Positions 62,185 to 64,000 of a stretch of 64,000 nt of DNA are shown piece after piece (positions within the stretch are counted from its first letter, which is position 1; each line of letters begins with the position of its first letter). The position numbers were made by a program, and so were the translations under genes. The notes under the pieces were generated by a model. That model ran no database searches, had not been told where the DNA came from, and was given only the letters and a program-made list of their open reading frames with translations. The stretch is from assembly GCA_011391085.1 (NCBI GenBank), contig JAABRD010000017.1:1-64000 (forward strand). The letters run 5' to 3'. The DNA comes from Thiotrichaceae bacterium (lineage in GTDB: Bacteria > Pseudomonadota > Gammaproteobacteria > Beggiatoales > Beggiatoaceae).

Positions 62185-62328
62185 AGGACTTACGCAACCA
62201 CTTTTGTAACTCGTTGAATTGACACCCCCCTAGCCCCCCGCACGCGGGGGGAAGTCACTCTCCCCGTGTACGGGGTCACTCCCTCCGTGTACGGGGGCAG
62301 GGGGGTATAAATGAAGAATATTACTATA
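62185..62328. mobile_element. MITE-like element, truncated, plus an end of another MITE
   Basis: AGGACTTACGCAACC…TTGTAACTCG…CACCCCCCTAGCCCCCC starting at 62185 matches the left half of the element at 19063–19188; the right terminal repeat is missing, replaced by short duplicated CTCCCCGTGTACGGGG units. A GAATATTACTATA end of the 151-bp MITE follows at 62316–62328. This gap lies downstream of the kinase gene. Confidence 0.7.
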
Positions 62329-62408
62329 ATATGGAATGTAACTTTTTATGATTGATGGGTTGTTATGTCAGTACCTGTGCATAACAACCCCTCATCCAGT
62401 TGACAATG

Positions 62409-62837
62409 TTAGCTGTCATACGGTTCAAACCGCCTTTTATCAAAGTGAAAAGTCATGAAATCCCCGTCCTCATCAATCACCCCTAACACTATATCCAACG
62501 GTTCGCGGAAATAGGGGGAACCAGGCTCGCGGTCAGCTTGTTCGAGAGTTTTCTCTAACAGTTCCATGACAATAGCAGGTTGACCTTCCTTGGGTAACTT
62601 CTTATTCTTCAAGCCCGGTTTCCATTTCACCAGTTGTCTTTGTTGGAAGGTGTGAGTTTGGAAAAAGCTATCGTGTGCAGCTTGCAGTTTTTGAGTATCA
62701 GCCTCACCATAGCTGTTTATTACTGGTCCAGTCTGTAATTGGGCGAAAAGCTTCAGAATCATTTCTGGATTCTGTTTCAGTACGGTCTTTATGCCTTCTT
62801 CTAATAGGACCTTTATTTCTTTGGAACTATCCGACAT
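62409..62837 (-). CDS. hypothetical protein
   Basis: The 142-residue soluble protein (MSDSSKEIKVLLEEGIKTVL…) has an N-terminal helical part with the TGPVINSYGEADTQKLQAAHDSFFQ segment, a basic middle (KWKPGLKNKKLPKEGQPAIV), and a C-terminal domain ending in DIVLGVIDEDGDFMTFHFDKRRF. I do not recognise it. It follows the gene at 62916–63899 in the same direction after 78 nt and could be co-transcribed. No membrane segment or signal is seen. Confidence 0.65.
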   Translation of the reverse strand: MSDSSKEIKVLLEEGIKTVLKQNPEMILKLFAQLQTGPVINSYGEADTQKLQAAHDSFFQTHTFQQRQLVKWKPGLKNKKLPKEGQPAIVMELLEKTLEQADREPGSPYFREPLDIVLGVIDEDGDFMTFHFDKRRFEPYDS

Positions 62838-62915
62838 ATCTTACGTCTCCTTTGTTATGGTACTTCATGAGTAGGTAGTGAAGAAATTGTATCTGGAATG
62901 AATGGGGTAAATTCC

Positions 62916-63899
62916 CTAAGCGGCACGCTTCGTTTCCCATTCTTTACAGTTCGTTCCCCATTCTTCATTTGCTGCGGATTTCTCAATTTTGAATGGTTGG
63001 TCTACCAGTTGTTGTAGCACTTGTTCTAAAATTTCTCTTGAAATTCCATAAATTAATTCAGTTGGTGAGGCACCACTGAGGCGTTGGCCCGGCTTGGGTA
63101 GCCAATCCTCATCTATAGTGTCACAACTGACGGCTTCAATTTGAGAAACTCTTTCGTCATAGTAGGTAGTGACTTGGTAAACCCAATGATTTTCGGCACC
63201 CCGAAAAGCATCGTATAAATCAATTTGTCCAGTGCGAATCGCCACCAGGCGTTGCGGTGATAGATTGACATATAGCCAAAAGTCGGCGCTTTCAGTTTCG
63301 TCAAACCAAACTGCCAAAAAGAGTTGTCCACACGCATTTTGGCAAGTAAATAACCTTGGCCAATCATAGAATACATGAACTTCCATGATTGTAAGACTCC
63401 CCAGAAAAGTATGGGTGGGAAGCAGATGCTGAAGTTGTCGCGGATGACGGTGAATGAGAGGAGAAGTCATCTCCTTATCTATCAAATTTTGCATCTCTTC
63501 ACACCCCGCGTTTTCTACCAGCCAAGCCTTAATCAAACCTTTCGCAAGGTCTCTACTTTCTTCGGATAGTTCTAAGACGATCACTAATTCTTTTATCGTT
63601 TCTTGGTCATCTCCCGTAGGAAATTCATCTAGCCAAGCCGAAATAACTAAATGGTCGTTGGTAAGTTCTTCTTGGATAATTCTCACGGCCCTGTTTAAGG
63701 ATGGACAAAGAACGCTGAAGATGGGATTACCATCAAAAAACTTCACGCCATTAGAGAACCTAGTTTTTAGCCACTCTCTACAAACCAGTGAAGTACCATT
63801 CTGCGACAACAGGTTATCAAACTGGTCTTTCCAGTCGTTTTCATTCAAAACATAGACTTCCTGATTTTCTAAGAAATCTTTGAACAGATGATGTACCAT
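62916..63899 (-). CDS. hypothetical protein with a DUF6575-like domain
   Basis: The 327-residue protein begins MVHHLFKDFLENQEVYVLNEN; AAGGAG stands 8 nt before the ATG. The part from about 165 to 245 (TFLGSLTIMEVHVFYDWPRLFTC, LAVWFDETESADFWLYVNLSPQRL, IDLYDAFRGAENHWVYQVT) resembles the DUF6575 family as I remember it, proteins of unknown function often near other unknown genes in accessory regions. The N-terminal part has an acidic, helical character. The end EEWGTNCKEWETKRAA contains a short duplicated Glu-Trp stretch. Function unknown. Confidence 0.65.
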   Translation of the reverse strand: MVHHLFKDFLENQEVYVLNENDWKDQFDNLLSQNGTSLVCREWLKTRFSNGVKFFDGNPIFSVLCPSLNRAVRIIQEELTNDHLVISAWLDEFPTGDDQETIKELVIVLELSEESRDLAKGLIKAWLVENAGCEEMQNLIDKEMTSPLIHRHPRQLQHLLPTHTFLGSLTIMEVHVFYDWPRLFTCQNACGQLFLAVWFDETESADFWLYVNLSPQRLVAIRTGQIDLYDAFRGAENHWVYQVTTYYDERVSQIEAVSCDTIDEDWLPKPGQRLSGASPTELIYGISREILEQVLQQLVDQPFKIEKSAANEEWGTNCKEWETKRAA

Positions 63900-63911
63900 A
63901 GTTTAACTCCT

Positions 63912-64000
63912 TTAGGGGACAAAGGCTTTACCTTTTATCACTTCAATATCAACTTGAATGCCTTTCACTTTGATACCTTTGGGAAAACTTATGGAAACCT
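63912..64000 (-). CDS. C-terminal end of an unknown gene (cut by window edge)
   Basis: The minus strand is open from the right edge to a TAA at 63912–63914 and encodes SISFPKGIKVKGIQVDIEVI followed by KGKAFVP. The next gene's ribosome site (AAGGAG) directly follows the stop, only 12 nt before its ATG, so the two appear to form an operon. The fragment is too short to identify. Confidence 0.5.
   Translation of the reverse strand, partial: VSISFPKGIKVKGIQVDIEVIKGKAFVP

Overview
The window reads as chromosomal DNA of a gammaproteobacterium. Evidence: a type II secretion system (gspD, F, G–L), an ftsW, hemD, ilvC–pssA, htpG and ttcA complement, a stomatin/NfeD pair, cytochrome c', [NiFe]-hydrogenase chaperones and a PMCA-type Ca2+ P-ATPase. 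Intergenic space is packed with several families of palindromic repeats, heptanucleotide tandem repeats, toxin–antitoxin (TA) remnants and introns. I associate this mix with large filamentous sulfur bacteria (Beggiatoa/Thioploca/Thiomargarita type, Thiotrichales); that placement is inference from gene content and repeat style, not from a marker comparison.

Layout. 1–4033: a cut-off IS630-type transposase, a methyltransferase, a GT-C type membrane glycosyltransferase and a DUF2459 lipoprotein. 4260–6934: a decayed group II intron (frameshifted reverse transcriptase/HNH protein and two diverged copies of its 5' RNA region) sitting in the start of a small secreted-protein gene. 7021–15244: an accessory stretch with one intact VapBC pair, a PIN/partner pair, several broken TA copies, a repeat-module secreted protein split by a frameshift, a lipoprotein and a CHAP amidase. 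15363–24300: Ca2+-ATPase, TerD-like protein, MltD, an isolated nuoM and an M15 peptidase.

24641–39905: a 1509-residue protein made almost only of PAS domains, queD and queE separated by an MNT/HEPN pair, the pseudopilin block gspG-H-I-J-K-L (interrupted by repeats and a broken Rpn-type fragment), a methyltransferase and htpG. 40498–44649: a tightly packed operon of unrecognised genes (large winged-helix-like protein, P-loop ATPase, small acidic protein, PIN nuclease, WD40 fragment), the best candidate here for an undescribed system. 44951–46384: cytochrome c' and three tRNAs, of which tRNA-Arg(UCU) carries a 312-nt group I intron in its anticodon loop.

46705–64000: hypC-hypA, a Nudix/ThiE-like fusion, hemD, ftsW, pssA, ilvC, gspF-gspD (separated from the rest of the gsp genes), a rhodanese–NfeD–SPFH operon, a TtcA-like enzyme, a hybrid PAS histidine kinase, and two or three unrecognised genes at the right edge.

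Recurring theme: at least eight families of short palindromic or tandem repeats fill nearly every intergenic gap, often nested in one another, and several run into coding sequence and supply the last codons and stop of genes (ftsW, the TtcA-like gene, the methyltransferase at 37150, a VapC remnant). No CRISPR array and no complete insertion sequence were seen.
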